Below, piece by piece: positions 47,784-59,066 of a DNA stretch of 64,000 nt. The stretch covers positions 80,682,800-80,746,799 of the forward strand of contig CM047815.1 in NCBI GenBank assembly GCA_026214975.1, read 5' to 3'. This stretch comes from Gentiana macrophylla. Taxonomy: Eukaryota; Streptophyta; Magnoliopsida; Gentianales; Gentianaceae. The notes beneath the pieces are model-generated. The model was not told the origin of the DNA, searched no databases, and worked only from the letters and a program-made list of their open reading frames with translations. Every line of letters begins with the position of its first letter. Positions within the stretch are counted from its first letter, which is position 1. Position numbers and translations under genes: made by a program.

Positions 47784-49524
47784 TGTTGGAAATAAAATTT
47801 ATGTTTTGATGATGATTCATCACTTAGTTTATTAATTATTCTTAACCCCATTGATGAAGTGTCATAACTAGCTTTTATAGTGCAAAGCAAAAAGATGTCT
47901 AGATACCAATGTATAGGATTTATTAAAGTCTGATATTTGTATAAGTTAAATCAGACAAGCACCGTAATAGTTCTTGACCGGGCGAGAAATGAAGAAACTC
48001 GACATTTTGACTAGCCGAGACTCTACGAGAAACCGACAATAGAGCACACCAACGAAAGATTGAAGAAGATAAGTTCATTTGAGAGTTACTGACTCGGTTG
48101 GCTTATCTAAAGATGGAAGAACCGAGGACACCGACTCGGTTATTGAAGAATGAAGAACCGAGGGCTCAAACTCGATTATGAAGATTAAAAAAGCGAGGCT
48201 CAGAAAGTTGGACTTGAGGCAAGATTGTGATGACCTGAACTGACTTTATGGATCTTGTATGAAGACCTAAGAATCATAAGGACAATGAGTTATTAGATGA
48301 TAAATGTATCATGGTGTACTCTGATTAAGTCAATTATAATCAGATGAAAACTGGAGTACTGATATTTGAAGAAGAATAAAATCTCAGTTAATGCTCCAAG
48401 TCAGTAAGAAAACTTACAAGTAATAAACACAGTATAAAACTGATAAGGAAACTCAGTTTTACAAGTTAGTCATCCAACAAACTGGAAGTACAATTGAACG
48501 TTGTAAAGAAAGAAATCTCATTGGATGAGTCACTGACACAGCAGGAACAGTCAGAAAATATAGCCGTTACAAAGCAGGATGAATGTTGAATGAACCCCTA
48601 TAAATAGATTACCTCTACAACATCAAGAAAAGAGGGGGGGGGGGGGGTATATGATAACAAGCAAGAAATCCATCTAGTCAAGAAAGATCAAATTGATGGG
48701 GAAAGCCAAATTCAAAAGAATACCTGCTAAATACTTAATTGCAAGGTCAAGAAAATTTCTTCAAAGTGTTCAAGCATATTCAGACAGATTCAAGATCTAG
48801 CATTTGAAGAAATACAGAGCCGTGCTTAAATTAATTATTCAGAAGAAAAGCTCAAATCACAGTTGAATCATAGTCATTGATTCAAAGTCTCAGCTTTGAT
48901 TTTATCAAAGGTTTAGACTGTGAAACACCAAGAAGGTGTGAAGGACAGTTGAGTGCAGTCAGGAAGACTGTGTTTGTGATGAGCTGGTGAAGAGGCAACC
49001 CTCCAAGGACCAGTGGTTGAAACAATTAAAGAGCTGCAATCCTACCTGTTATACAAGTGTTTAGATAGTGAAGCTAGGGATTAGCCAAGGACTATCAGTT
49101 TAGGATTTTTTGTAACTGGGCCATCTCAAAGAAGTTCTAGTGGAACTTTCCTCCGCATCACAGGGGAAGAGAGGACGTACAGGATTACACCACCTGGAAC
49201 CTCTATAATTCTTGTCTATTTACTTTATGCATTCATTTATTTCCTCATAGTGGTTTTCATATCAAAATTATAGTTACTAGTTGTTAAAGGCTAATTTTAT
49301 ATCCGCTGCCAGTTAACGAGACTAAATATAAGTCAGTAATAACTTATATTCAGTTGAGCTAACTGAACTCCGCACAAGTTAAAGGGACGAGAACAAAATC
49401 AAGATCGCTTTAAGTTTCGTAGAGAAACTCGCCTCCGGGACTTTTCCACTTCGAGATTAGTTTTTGGTGACAAGTTTATTCACCCCCCCTCTAAACTTGT
49501 GTTAGCCTTTCCAAGGGACCAACA

Positions 49525-51069
49525 ATTTGTATCGGAGCAAGTTCTTCCTTTTGGAGGAGATCCGAATTATTACTGATCAAAGGGATAACTGTGCATCAGT
49601 TATTTCAAAACAACCAACTGTTGAAAACCCATACAGACTTTTATTACAATGGATACATCTAGAATTAGAAATTGGCTAAATAACCCCCTCGATCGACTAC
49701 TTGCGAGATCGTTGTCTATGATTTTCAAGATCAAGTATTTGAAAGATTCAATACTACAAGCTCTCACACAAATCCGGAACCTCATTTCAGTTATGATGAA
49801 GACATTGAGTTTAATGCGAATATTGATGATGAATCCAGAGGATTTCCATCCTTAAGTGATCTTTCAGAAGAAGTAGAAAGAGAATTAATACGGGTGGTCG
49901 ACTTCATAGAAGAAAAGCTAACCGTGAGATCCATCCAAAGATGAAAGTCATAGATATTGATGAGACCCCGCCTACAAGCCATGGAGGAGAAAGCGATGAA
50001 GAAATCATATTGCTAGGAGCTACACAGGCGAATGCTATCGATAAAGGGAAACAAGTTCTGATCAGTGATGATTCCTCAACACCAAGTTTATCTATTAAAC
50101 ATCAGGAGGTAAGTGCATCTACATCTAAATCTCACACTATCCTGAACAATCAAAGAAATGAAGATTTCAATGAAACCTTGGACATACTCATAAAGCAATT
50201 AGAGATAATTCAAAAGAATTATGAGAATGTCAAGAAGGAGAAAAAGTTATTGAAAACTGAAATTTCAAGATTGAACGCTGAAATTAACCTAATCAAGACT
50301 AATAATGGAACCAAAGTGATTGGACCAACTGTTAAACCAACAAACGTTGTAAACATCAGTGAATCATCAGTTGATCCAATCTCCAAAGTTTAATTCAAAC
50401 CAGGAAAACCATTTGGAGATAGATCTGGTTTAGGGTTTGATAATCAGTATAATTCTAAGTTAAGACCAAGATCAGTTGCAATAAAATTTATGACTACTCA
50501 ACCGTCAAAAACTCAGAAAACTGATAAAGTTATTAGAACTGATAGACACTCAGCACAACCAAATGCACAAGCTGCTAAAACTGAAAAATCTGTTAGTAAA
50601 ATTCACCAAGCCAGCAGATTTTATAGAAAAACTCGTAAAATTGAAAACAAGAACACCGATCCAATATCGATGAGAAAAATCTTCAAGTCATATCCATCTA
50701 AGGATAAAGATCATTCAAGGATCAGAGGGAAAGGAAGATTATTTCCCACAGATGAAGATTGGAATATACCATCACATCAGTTTCACAATCAAAACAAATT
50801 TAAAATCATATGACAAAACAGAAAAGTTTGTGAAAACGACTTCACACAGTCAAAATATCAAGAAAGGTACAAAGTTGTATCATCACGAGCTAATCAATTA
50901 GGACCCAAAAAGATATGGGTACCAAAAATTTCTCACTTTGTTTTGCAGGAGAAACACAACCAGCTGAGAACTGAAAAATGTAATTCACAAAACTGAGTTG
51001 TTTTCACAACTAAGTTTTTGAATTCAGTATGAGGACAAAACTGAGAATATACAGCTGTCAACACACCGT
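49525..51069 (+). pseudogene. Copia E gag/linker remnant
   Basis: A gag-like frame begins near 49649 (MDTSRIRNWLNNPLDR). The open frame 49941-50393 is acidic and then coiled-coil-like (LIKQLEIIQKNYENVKKEKK). The frame 50490-50813 is basic and ends in GKGRLFPTDEDWN, which matches GKGRLYPTDDDWN in Copia A (about 7560-7595). No protease, integrase or RT is present. The internal region ends near 51069, at the deletion junction into the right LTR. Confidence 0.65.
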
Positions 51070-51799
51070 AGCATTTGAAGAAATACAGAGCCGTGCTTAA
51101 ATTAATTATTCAGAAGAAAAGCTCAAATGACAGTTGAATCATAGTCATTGATTCAAAGTCTCAACTTTGATTTTATCAAAGGTTTAGATCAGAAACACCA
51201 AGAAGGTGTGAAGGACAGTTGAGTGCGGATCGAAGAAAGCTGTGTTTGTGATGAGCCGGTGAAGAGGCAATTCTACCCTCCAAGGACCGATGGTTGAAAC
51301 AATTGAAGAGCAACAATCCTACCGTTTCACAAGTGTTTAGATAGTGAAGCTAAGGATTAGCCAAGGACTATCAGTTTAGGACTTTTTGTAACTGGGCCAT
51401 CTCAAAGAAGTTCTAGTGGAATTTTCCTCCGCATCACAGGGGAAGAGAGGACGTACAAGATTACACCACCTAGAACCTTTATAATTCTTGTCTATTTACT
51501 TTATGCATTCATTTATTTCCTCATAGTGGTTTTCATATCGAAATTATAGTTACTAGTTGTTAAAGGCTAATTTTATATCCGCTGCCAGTTAACGAGACTA
51601 AATATAAGTCAGTAATAACTTATATTCAGTTGAGCTAACTGAACTCCGCACAAGTTAAAGGGAGAGGAACAAAACTAAAGATCAGTTTAAGTTTCAGAGA
51701 AACTCAGTTCCTGGGACTTTTCCAGCTCAGGATTAGTTTTTGGTGACAAGTTTATTCACCCCCCTCTAAACTTGTGTTAGCCTTTCCAAGGGACCAACA
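51070..51799 (+). repeat. Copia E right LTR, 5'-truncated
   Basis: It matches only the last 727 bp of the left LTR (48798-49524), starting at TAGCATTTGAAG. The first roughly 1 kb of the LTR is lost together with pol. Confidence 0.85.
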
Positions 51800-51804
51800 A
51801 AGTC

Positions 51805-52480
51805 ATTAACCACAAGTTGTTACTGAAGCAATGTCCGTTCAGTCTGAGGATGGGGGTACTCAACTGAGAGATCATCTTGATCAGCTGAACACAATATTAC
51901 CAGACTTGAGGAATATTGAAGTCAAGATTGAGGATGAATATGCAACTCTAATCCTGTTGGTGTCATTACTGGCATCATATGAGAACCTTGTGCAATCATT
52001 TATTGTTGGGAAAGATACAGTGTCTTTGGAGTATGTGAGATCATCTCTCCATGCAAGAGAGCTGAGACATAAAGCAGCTGGAACATGTACATACAATCAG
52101 GCAGTTGGGCTGATAGCCGCCAGCAGCAGTAGGAAAAGACATGGACATCATGGGAAGAGGAAATCCAAGAAAATTGGTTCTAATCTCCCAAGTCCATATA
52201 TGTCTGTAATTATTGTAATGAGCTGGGGCATTGAAAGTCCAATTGTCCAAAGAAGAAGAAGCAACATGAGAACAATTCTGGCACAACTGCTATTGTAGGT
52301 GAACATGACTCAGATGAGGATCTGGCTTTAGTGCTAGGAGAATCAGCACATCACAAATGATGTGTTGATTATTGATTCTGGAGCATTTTATCCTACTAGT
52401 CCACACAGAGAGTGGTTCTCAACCTATGAACAGATGGATGGAGGACATATTTTTATGGCCGATAGCAATGTCTGCAAGAT
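51805..52480 (+). pseudogene. Copia C (R copy 1): gag C-terminal part and protease start
   Basis: The frame 51831-52298 carries LRDHLDQLNTILPDLRNIEVK and FIVGKDTVSLEYVRSSLHA, typical of Tnt1-like Copia gag. A complete CCHC knuckle, CNYCNELGHWKSNC, is readable near 52203-52245 in a shifted frame. The protease start, IIDSGA, with the catalytic Asp at 52374-52376, is followed by HREWFSTYEQMDGGHIFM. Similarity ends near 52480, at the same point as in R copy 2, so integrase and RT were lost before the duplication. Confidence 0.78.
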
Positions 52481-52940
52481 CATTTTATTGACCAAATACT
52501 TAACGACGAACAGTTCATTTTATTCTTGGTTTTAATATGCTTAAATTTTTCTGCAACTTCAACATGATCACAATGAAATCTGAAAATTTCATGTTCATAA
52601 CGATACATATGTACTCCGAAAAAATAACTTTTTGAAACACCGAAAAATTCAATAAAGGCGAACTGCATTATTAATTTTAGAGATTAATTACTGCCAACGT
52701 TGCTGCGACGACAACTCTTAGTGTTGCAGCGATATCACGTCTTTTCCTAGAACTCTGCAATGAACTGTAAGCATTCTAATAAAAGATTCATGTTTCCAAA
52801 AAAAAAAAAAATACCTATGTCGATCAGTTTGTAACATTTTTTGTACATAACCTTGCACCCTACCGTTGTTTGAGAAAATTAAAACGACTAAAAAATTATT
52901 CACTAACAGAAATTTTCAGATTCTCTAACACAAATGGAGA
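52481..52940. other. Non-coding tail of unit R and flank
   Basis: AT-rich sequence without a supported gene. The first roughly 180 bp are repeated at 63830-64000. The rest is single-copy in this window. An A14 run lies at 52798-52811. Confidence 0.5.
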
Positions 52941-53075
52941 AAAGATGAAACTGAATTTGCATTGATTTGATTGAAATACGACTTAATTGGACAACAAATA
53001 TAACAGCCAGAAATATATAAAAAAGAACAGTAAAAAGAGATGCTTACAACTGGATAGTATCTATAAATCACAATT

Positions 53076-53275
53076 TGTTAAGTAATATTATGTATTGCTG
53101 AGGGTATTTGTGTCAATGGTTATTGCTGGTTATATTTAATGTGTATTGGACAAGTGTCCATCTAATAGATTGTGTGGGACCTGCTGTAACTGCTAGCTTG
53201 GGGTATATCTTTTGTAATTCTGTACCAGAAAGAATTAATGAAAACTGAAAGATTCTTCTCTCATTTTATTCATCT
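53076..53275 (+). repeat. Copia D 5' LTR
   Basis: A 200-bp repeat TGTTAAG...TTCATCT differs from 57887-58086 at about six positions. The 3' end is CT where CA is usual. TGGTAGCAGAGCC (53276-53288) follows at once as PBS. Confidence 0.9.
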
Positions 53276-53474
53276 TGGTAGCAGAGCCTAGTATGCCGGA
53301 CCACCGCCGGTGAGCTCTTATTCTCGTCTTACCATATCAACCGGAGCTCCACCAACAAGCGATTAGAGTGCTATTCCACAAGGGAAGGAAAGCTCAGGAA
53401 CTGCAGCTTCTTCCCTTGCAAGTGCCGGTTTCCGGCACCTTCAGCTTGCCCATCAGTAGCCTTCCACCTTTGTT

Positions 53475-54595
53475 ATGCAATCTGGTCTATTTCCGGTGTG
53501 TTATCCAAGGTCTGACTTCTTCTCTGCTGGTTTACCCCCTACATATCGTACTATTCCATCTCTACACTTTTTTGGTGTTGCCGGAAATACAAATCTTCCG
53601 TTTACAAGCAATCTGAATCAAGCTTGTAGTGTGAAACTTAATAGGAACAACTATCTCCTCTGGAAATATGTAGTTTTGCTTGTTATCAGAGGACACAGAC
53701 TAGAACACCATGTGTTGTCCGATGATCGGAGCTCCAGTCTCTCTCCGGCTAGTCCATCACATTTTCTCTTCAGGCGTGTTCAAACTCAAGAAGAGTGGAA
53801 CCTAACGGATCAACTACTGATTGGATGGCTCATAGGTACGATGACTGAGCAAGCCCTACTTGAAATCGTTGGCTGTACATTTGCTAGAGAAATCTAGTTG
53901 ACTCTTGAAACCTTGTTCAATAGTCATTCTAAATCACGCATGTTTGAATACAAAAGTGCCTTGACCAGGGCTACCAAAGGAGGGAAATCTTTGGCTGGTT
54001 ATCTAGCCCAAATGAAGTCCTACTCGGATAATCTACGGTACCCTGTCTCTCATTCAGAACTCATTCAGGCTACTTTGGGTGGATTGAAGAAAGGGTATGA
54101 AGCTATTATTGTGAATCTAACAGCTAGAGTTGGGTCCTTAACATGGCAAGAGATGCAGTCACAACTGATAATACACGAACGCCTATTGGCCAGGTTCAAT
54201 CAAGGGAGTAATGCTGACTTTGGTATGAATCTCAAGAATCCTAGTGTTGACTTTGGTATGAATCTCAAGAATCCTAGTGCTGACTTTGCAAATTCAATTG
54301 GTGGAAATAGTCCCAGAGGTGCAAATCCGGGTCCTAGACCCTCTAATTTTTCACAATATCAGAGTAACAGAGGCAGGAGAAGTAGAAATAATAGAGGAAG
54401 AGAAGGTAGAAATGCTAACTCTAAAAACAGACATGTCTCATCGACTTTGTGGAAAAAGTGGTCACACAGTAATAGCCTGTTGGCACAGATTTGAGGAGGA
54501 CTTTGTGCCGAGAAACAACAACAATTCTGGCGGCGGTAGACAAAACACTGCTCTGGTTGCTTCACCACAAATCTGCCGCAGACTCTTCCTGGGTA
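53475..54595 (+). pseudogene. Copia D gag
   Basis: One frame runs from 53475 to 54494 with a single in-frame TAG at 53895-53897. It contains VKLNRNNYLLWKYVV, EEWNLTDQLLIGWLIGTMTE and KSLAGYLAQMKSYSDNLR, the UBN2 gag domain. A Gly/Asn-rich part has two 33-bp direct repeats around 54210-54280 (FGMNLKNPS). After a shift near 54300-54430, the zinc-knuckle remnant RLCGKSGHTVIACWHRF appears (about 54436-54490), with its first Cys missing. Confidence 0.82.
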
Positions 54596-54596
54596 T

Positions 54597-55885
54597 TTGG
54601 ATAGTGGTGCTACCAACCATATCACTTTAGACATCAACAATCTGCATCTTACATCGACTATCCTGGCTCGGACACTATTGCAAAGAGGAAACGGTGAGCT
54701 TCTTAACATCACTCATACCGTAAATGCATTCTTCCCACACACACCACTGCTCCCTAAACTTAAACCTTGCCTCGTATGTCCCTTCCATGAAAAAAACCTT
54801 GTTAGTGTTTCTCAATTGACTCATGACTATCCTGTCATAATTGAATTTGATAACCAATTTTGTTATGTTAAGGACAAGGTCACAAGGAAGTCGCTCCAAA
54901 TAAGGGTTCTTAAACATGGTCTATATCAAATTCCTGTCACCAAAGATGCCACTTCTGGAGTCTCAACTCGCTACTCACAACCCGATCTCCCTTCAATCCA
55001 AGAATCCTCAAACCACAAGTGTCAATCAAGCTCACAATGCTGCTCTTGTTGGTTCCTTTAATTTAGATAAAGACCTAAATGTCTGGCATATGAGACTTGG
55101 TCATCCATCCAGACTGATTTTAGACTATGCTTTGAGTTATTGTAAAACCTCTTTTGATGACAATCTTGCTTTTTGTGAAGCTTGCTAGTTTGGCAAAGCA
55201 CATTCTCTGCCTTATCCTAAGTCCAATTTTCATGTTGTGTCAATGTCTGATATGGTCTATACTGATGTGTGGGGCCCTGCCCCTGTTAAATCTAGTCTTT
55301 GGTTTTTCCTATTATATATTGTTTGTTGATGACTTCTCTAGATTCTCTTGGATATTCCCTATGAAATCAAATCAATCCTTATTTGTTTTTGTCTCCTTTA
55401 AAAAATGTATTGAAAATAATACCACTATCAAGTGTGCGCAGTCTGACTGGGGGGAGGGGGAGGGGAATACAGAACTTTTGAACCCTTCCTTAAAGAACAT
55501 GGCATCAAGTTTAGGCACCCTTGTCCTCATTCTCATGGTCATCAAAGGAGAGTGGAGAGAAAACACAGGCATGTCACTGAGATGGGCATGACATTACTAG
55601 CTCTCAGGCTGCCAAGCCCTTGAGATTCTGGTGGGAAAGTTTTCAACAAGCCACCATGATCATAATGACCTACCCACACCTGCTTTAAGTAATGTATCCC
55701 TTACTGCACCTTATTCAAAACCGCACTGCATCAGACACACTAAGTACAAAGTCTTTGGATGTGCCTGCTTTCCCAACCTTAGACCCTATAGTCAACATAA
55801 ATTCAAATATCACTCCATCAAATGTGTTAACCTAGGCCTCATTACAAAAAACATAAAGGGTTTATTTGTCTTGATCCTTCAGTGA
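54597..55885 (+). pseudogene. Copia D protease and integrase
   Basis: The protease active site DSGATNHIT starts at 54600 and is intact. The GAG-pre-integrase region has NVWHMRLGHPSR and CEAC (55075-55188), the HHCC site. The integrase core is degraded (LFVDDFSRFSWIF near 55320; SDWGEGEGN where SDxGGE is expected, near 55440). The C-terminal part shows VFGCACFPNLRPYSQHKFKY (55750-55810). Stops and shifts separate these parts. Confidence 0.78.
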
Positions 55886-56362
55886 ATTTACATTAGTAGA
55901 GATGTTATTTTCAATGAAATGAGTTTCCTTTTCTAGAAGGATTTCACTTAGGTCCTCAAAGATCCTGCTCATGTCATACCTTCTACATTCAATATTTCTT
56001 TCCTTCCTCGATACTTATGATGTTCAAAAGTCCGAGGATGTTGTGGTCATCACCCTAGGTTCACTAATTCGATGTTGACCCTCAGATCGCCTCTCATGTT
56101 CCTTCAAGCCCCACTTTACAAAACTTCACCCTGTATTCTTATTATCGCCTCCAAACTCACCTGATCCTACTCCATCTTCTTTCACCCAATAACTGAGTCC
56201 GACAAAGCGGTGGTAGTCCTATTCACCAATCTCCTTCACCCTCACGTTGGTCATCATATGCAAAACAGATCCGAAAGTGGATTTTTAAGCCTAAAGCTTA
56301 TCCATCCATTGTCACCAAAAACTACCTCCCTGCTCACCTTTCTGAACCTGTGAGGGTGTCTG

Positions 56363-57196
56363 ATGCTCTGGGTATTCCTGAATGGAAGCAGGCCATGGTT
56401 GAAGAGTTTGAAGCTCTTAAGAAAACCACACTTGGGGCTTAGTGCCCCAGGGCCTAAACAAAGACTGGTCCCAAACAGATGGATATTTAAACTAAAGCTA
56501 AAACTAGATGGAAGTGTTTTAAAACACATGGCAAGATTGGTGGCTAAAGGCTTTTGTCAAACCTATGGAGTGGACTTCACTGACACATTTAGCCCTGTGG
56601 CTAAAGCATCTATTATCAGAGTTATTCAGACTATTGCTGTGACAAAAAACTGGAATATAAGGCAGATTGACATAAATAATGCCTTTCTGAACGGCCCCAT
56701 TTCTGAGTCCACTTTCATGCCTCAACCAGAAGGGTTTGAAGACTCTCAGCATCCACATTTTGTGTGTAAGTTAAAAAAATCCTTATATGGATTAATATTG
56801 GCTCCTAGAGCCTGGTTTGGGGCCTTGAGAAATCAGATGCTACATTGGGGATTTCATCAGTCCAGAACTGACGATTCATTGTTTATACTGCAAACTACAT
56901 CTGAACTTCTATATGTTCTAATTTATGTTGATGACATACTAGTAACAGGGAATTCATCAAAGCTGATGCAAAAGTTAATTACAATATTGGAGTCCAGGTT
57001 TGCCGTAAAAGATTTAGGTCCCATTGCTCATTTTCTAAGGATGCAAGCATATAGGGATCACACTGGACTGCTACTATCTCAACAACATTATGCTGCTCAA
57101 TTACTAAAGAGATTGAACATAGAAAACATCAAGCCCAGCTCTATACCTATTACTGTTGGGGAGCATCTCAAATTTCAACTCAAGGGGTTCTTATGA
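56363..57196 (+). pseudogene. Copia D reverse transcriptase
   Basis: An almost intact RT frame of 277 codons contains ARLVAKGFCQTYGVDFTDTF, IRQIDINNAFLNG, KKSLYGLILAPRAWF and the catalytic YVDD (56924-56935). The motif usually reading LYGLKQAPRAW has Ile-Leu where Lys-Gln is expected. Upstream, a shift near 56440 disrupts the linker. Confidence 0.88.
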
Positions 57197-57199
57197 CCA

Positions 57200-57875
57200 A
57201 CCCTACTCTCTATAGAAGTGCTATTGGAGGGTTACAGTTCTTAACTTCCATAAGACTTGACATCACTTTCTCTGTGAATTACTTAAGCCAGTTTATGAAA
57301 CATCCAACCTTGGATCACTAGCAGGCTTTAGAAAAACATCTGAGATATGTTAAGGGCACCTTGCACTACTGTTTATTTTTCCCTATTGGACATGACCTGA
57401 ACATACAAGGCTTTTCTGATGTTGGTTGGGCCTGTTTCCTATCTGACAGGAAATCTGTTACAGGGTATTGTGTGTACATAGGCTCATCATTGGTCTCGTG
57501 GTGTTCAAAAAAGCAACCTGTTGTGGCACGGTCTAGTATTGAGTCTGAGTACAGATCTCTTGCTAACTTATCAGCAGAAATAGCTTGGTTGAAGCAGCTC
57601 CTGATTGAACTCAAAATTATAAGTTCTTCTCCTCCTATTGCTTGGTGTGACAGTCTTGGAGCAGCCTCACTTGCCTAAAATCATGTATATCATGCTCGTA
57701 CAAAACATATTGTGGTGGATGTGCATTTTATCAGAGAAAAGGTTCTCAATAAAGAACTCAAAGTTAGCTACATTCCCTCAAATCACAAATTGCGACTTGT
57801 TTACTAAGGCTTTTCCTGCAACTTTCGCCTCTGCAACTTCAGAGCAAACTGAATCTTATTCCAACCACATTTAGT
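57200..57875 (+). pseudogene. Copia D RNase H
   Basis: The domain begins with LYRSAIGGLQFLTSIRLDI after the stop at about 57194. It carries GFSDVGWACFLSDRKSVTGY, SWCSKKQPVVARSSIESEY and, after an in-frame stop at 57676-57678, HVYHARTKHIVVDVHFIREK. A purine tract AGTTTGAGAGGAGG (57873-57886) directly precedes the 3' LTR. Confidence 0.85.
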
Positions 57876-57886
57876 TTGAGAGGAGG

Positions 57887-58086
57887 TGTTAAGTAATTTT
57901 ATGTATTGTTGAGGGTATTTGTGTCAATGGTTATTGCTGGGTATATTTAATGTGTATTGGACAAGTGTCCATCTAATAGATTGTGTGGGACCTACTATAG
58001 CTGCTAGCTTGGGGTATATCTTTTGTAATTCTGTACCAGAAAGAATTAATGAAAACTGAAAGATTCTTCTCTCATTTTATTCATCT
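57887..58086 (+). repeat. Copia D 3' LTR
   Basis: A 200-bp partner of 53076-53275, about 97 percent identical by eye, followed by the TSD CAATT. Confidence 0.9.
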
Positions 58087-58217
58087 CAATTATTTAATTT
58101 GAAAAAAGTGTATATAATAAAAGATTTCTTATGCCATAAGGCTTTGAAATCAGATACGAAATAGAGGGTTTGCATTGTAGACGAAGGCTTAATTTCGTGA
58201 CGGATAATGATACCATC

Positions 58218-58222
<5 letters not shown>

Positions 58223-58260
<38 letters not shown>
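58223..58260. repeat. (AT)19 microsatellite
   Basis: Nineteen uninterrupted AT units. The matching place in flank Y (59330-59350) has only a short, interrupted AT stretch, so the array expanded after the duplication. Confidence 0.95.
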
Positions 58261-58263
<3 letters not shown>

Positions 58264-58442
58264 CACAGTATATTACGACACCAAATATTGATCATTGGAT
58301 ATGACTCATTTGAAGATATGAGTACGTATAACCTATATAGATCAATGATTAGCGTCTCAATAATAATTGTGATACAAATTAAATATATAGTTACAGCTAG
58401 AATCATTACCCGGAGCCTCAGTTTTAGCAGCAATGAAATCGA

Positions 58443-58790
58443 TCAGCAACCACCACAAAAGAGTTTGACAAGGTAGCACGAACAATCATTGAAACATTTA
58501 TAATGACGTGGTGGTCGAGACTTTTTATCCAGATGCGCCTTTAAATTACAAGGTGCACCGTTCAACAGATACGGCTCCGATTTAGCTAAAGGAGAAGACG
58601 TAGTAGTTGCCATTGTTGCTAATTTGTGATTTCCTTCATGAAAATCTATAGCAGAAGAATCAGCTGAACCAACAGTACCAGCAGAGTCTTCTTCTTGGTT
58701 TGCAGAAATATCACCATAACACACCATTAATGACGACATCGAGAGAGTGAAAACAACAACAAATATTGCAAACACCACTAATTTCTTCAT
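58443..58790 (-). CDS. Small secreted cysteine-rich peptide
   Basis: The frame starts MKKLVVFAIFVVVFTLSMSS at 58790 and has 115 codons. Residues 1 to about 26 form a signal peptide ending near CYG. The middle is acidic and Ser/Thr-rich, resembling a pro-region. The C-terminus has six cysteines in the pattern C-X17-C-X3-C-X-C-X6-C-X2-C and ends CGGC. This is the architecture of plant secreted cysteine-rich peptides, often defence or signalling peptides, but I recognise no named family. An ATG at 58886 in the same frame exists, but a TATA box (58870-58877) lies inside that extension, so the start at 58790 is preferred. No intron is needed. It is the only intact host-type gene seen here. Confidence 0.7.
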   Translation of the reverse strand: MKKLVVFAIFVVVFTLSMSSLMVCYGDISANQEEDSAGTVGSADSSAIDFHEGNHKLATMATTTSSPLAKSEPYLLNGAPCNLKAHLDKKSRPPRHYKCFNDCSCYLVKLFCGGC

Positions 58791-58869
58791 AATGATCGAT
58801 CGTAATTGCAAATGTTGCAGATAATATTGATAGTATGAATTATGAAAGCTTTGCTTCATTGTGCTAACG

Positions 58870-58877
58870 TATATATA
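58870..58877 (-). promoter_or_regulatory. TATA box of the cysteine-rich peptide gene
   Basis: TATATATA, in the context CTATATATACG on the minus strand, lies about 80 bp upstream of the chosen ATG. That fits a 5' leader of roughly 50 bases. Confidence 0.55.
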
Positions 58878-58989
58878 GTTGATCACGCACGATGATCACA
58901 GTTGGTAACAACTGTATATAATTCAATATAATATGTTCAATATCAACTCAACATCATTTCGTTACTTTTTATACACAAAGGTATTTGCT

Positions 58990-58991
<2 letters not shown>

Positions 58992-59022
<31 letters not shown>

Positions 59023-59066
59023 GTATAAATCCTAATACTGGGCGGATATGTTTTTTTTTTTTTTTT
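58992..59066. repeat. T40 and T16 homopolymer runs
   Basis: T runs of 40 (58992-59031) and 16 (59051-59066) with about 19 bp between them. They directly precede duplicated flank Y and may mark the duplication junction or a poly(A) tail in reverse orientation. No element could be attached to them. Confidence 0.85.

Larger units (their letters stand above)
47784..51799 (+). mobile_element. Copia E, internally deleted Sirevirus-like element
   Basis: The element begins TGTTGGAAAT and ends GGGACCAACA. R copy 2 reads straight through the site (60890-60915). The flanks ATGTT (47779-47783) and AAGTC (51800-51804) could be a decayed TSD (three of five match). The left LTR is complete at 47784-49524 with TATAAATA at 48599-48606 and a PBS-like TTTGTATCGGAGC at 49527. 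Gag-derived sequence follows. All of pol and the first part of the right LTR are missing. Confidence 0.85.
603..52660. repeat. Tandem duplication unit R, copy 1 (expanded by insertions)
   Basis: The pieces 603-907, 1881-2169, 45378-45561, 47071-47783, 51805-52480 and about 52481-52660 align in order with 59373-64000. Everything between them is inserted DNA. The unit comprises a Copia F LTR region, the LTR end, PBS, gag and protease start of a truncated Copia C, and a short non-coding tail. Both copies share the same truncation point of Copia C, so the truncation came before the duplication. Confidence 0.8.
53076..58086 (+). mobile_element. Copia D, compact LTR retrotransposon
   Basis: A 5011-bp element has 200-bp LTRs, flanked by perfect CAATT repeats (53071-53075 and 58087-58091). 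The empty site is CACAATTATTTAAT at about 59199-59212. PBS, gag, protease, integrase, RT, RNase H and a polypurine tract occur in Copia order. Coding capacity is broken by a few stops and shifts, so it is a relatively recent but inactive copy. Confidence 0.93.
52941..58283. repeat. Duplicated flank X (split by Copia D)
   Basis: The pieces 52941-53075 and 58087-58283 together match 59067-59372 in order, at roughly 90 percent identity by eye. Copia D lies between them. This gives the empty site for Copia D. To the right of X the sequence is unique and leads to the peptide gene. Confidence 0.8.

Noticed and set aside
48634..48647. G14 run as a G-quadruplex element
   Set aside because: Single homopolymer in the Copia E left LTR; length may be a sequencing artefact and nothing else supports function.
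58207..58476. ORF across the AT microsatellite
   Set aside because: Translation is a Tyr/Ile repeat from (AT)19 and antisense of the peptide gene end.
58791..58886. N-terminal extension of the cysteine-rich peptide to the ATG at 58886
   Set aside because: It would place the TATA box inside the coding region and bury the signal peptide.
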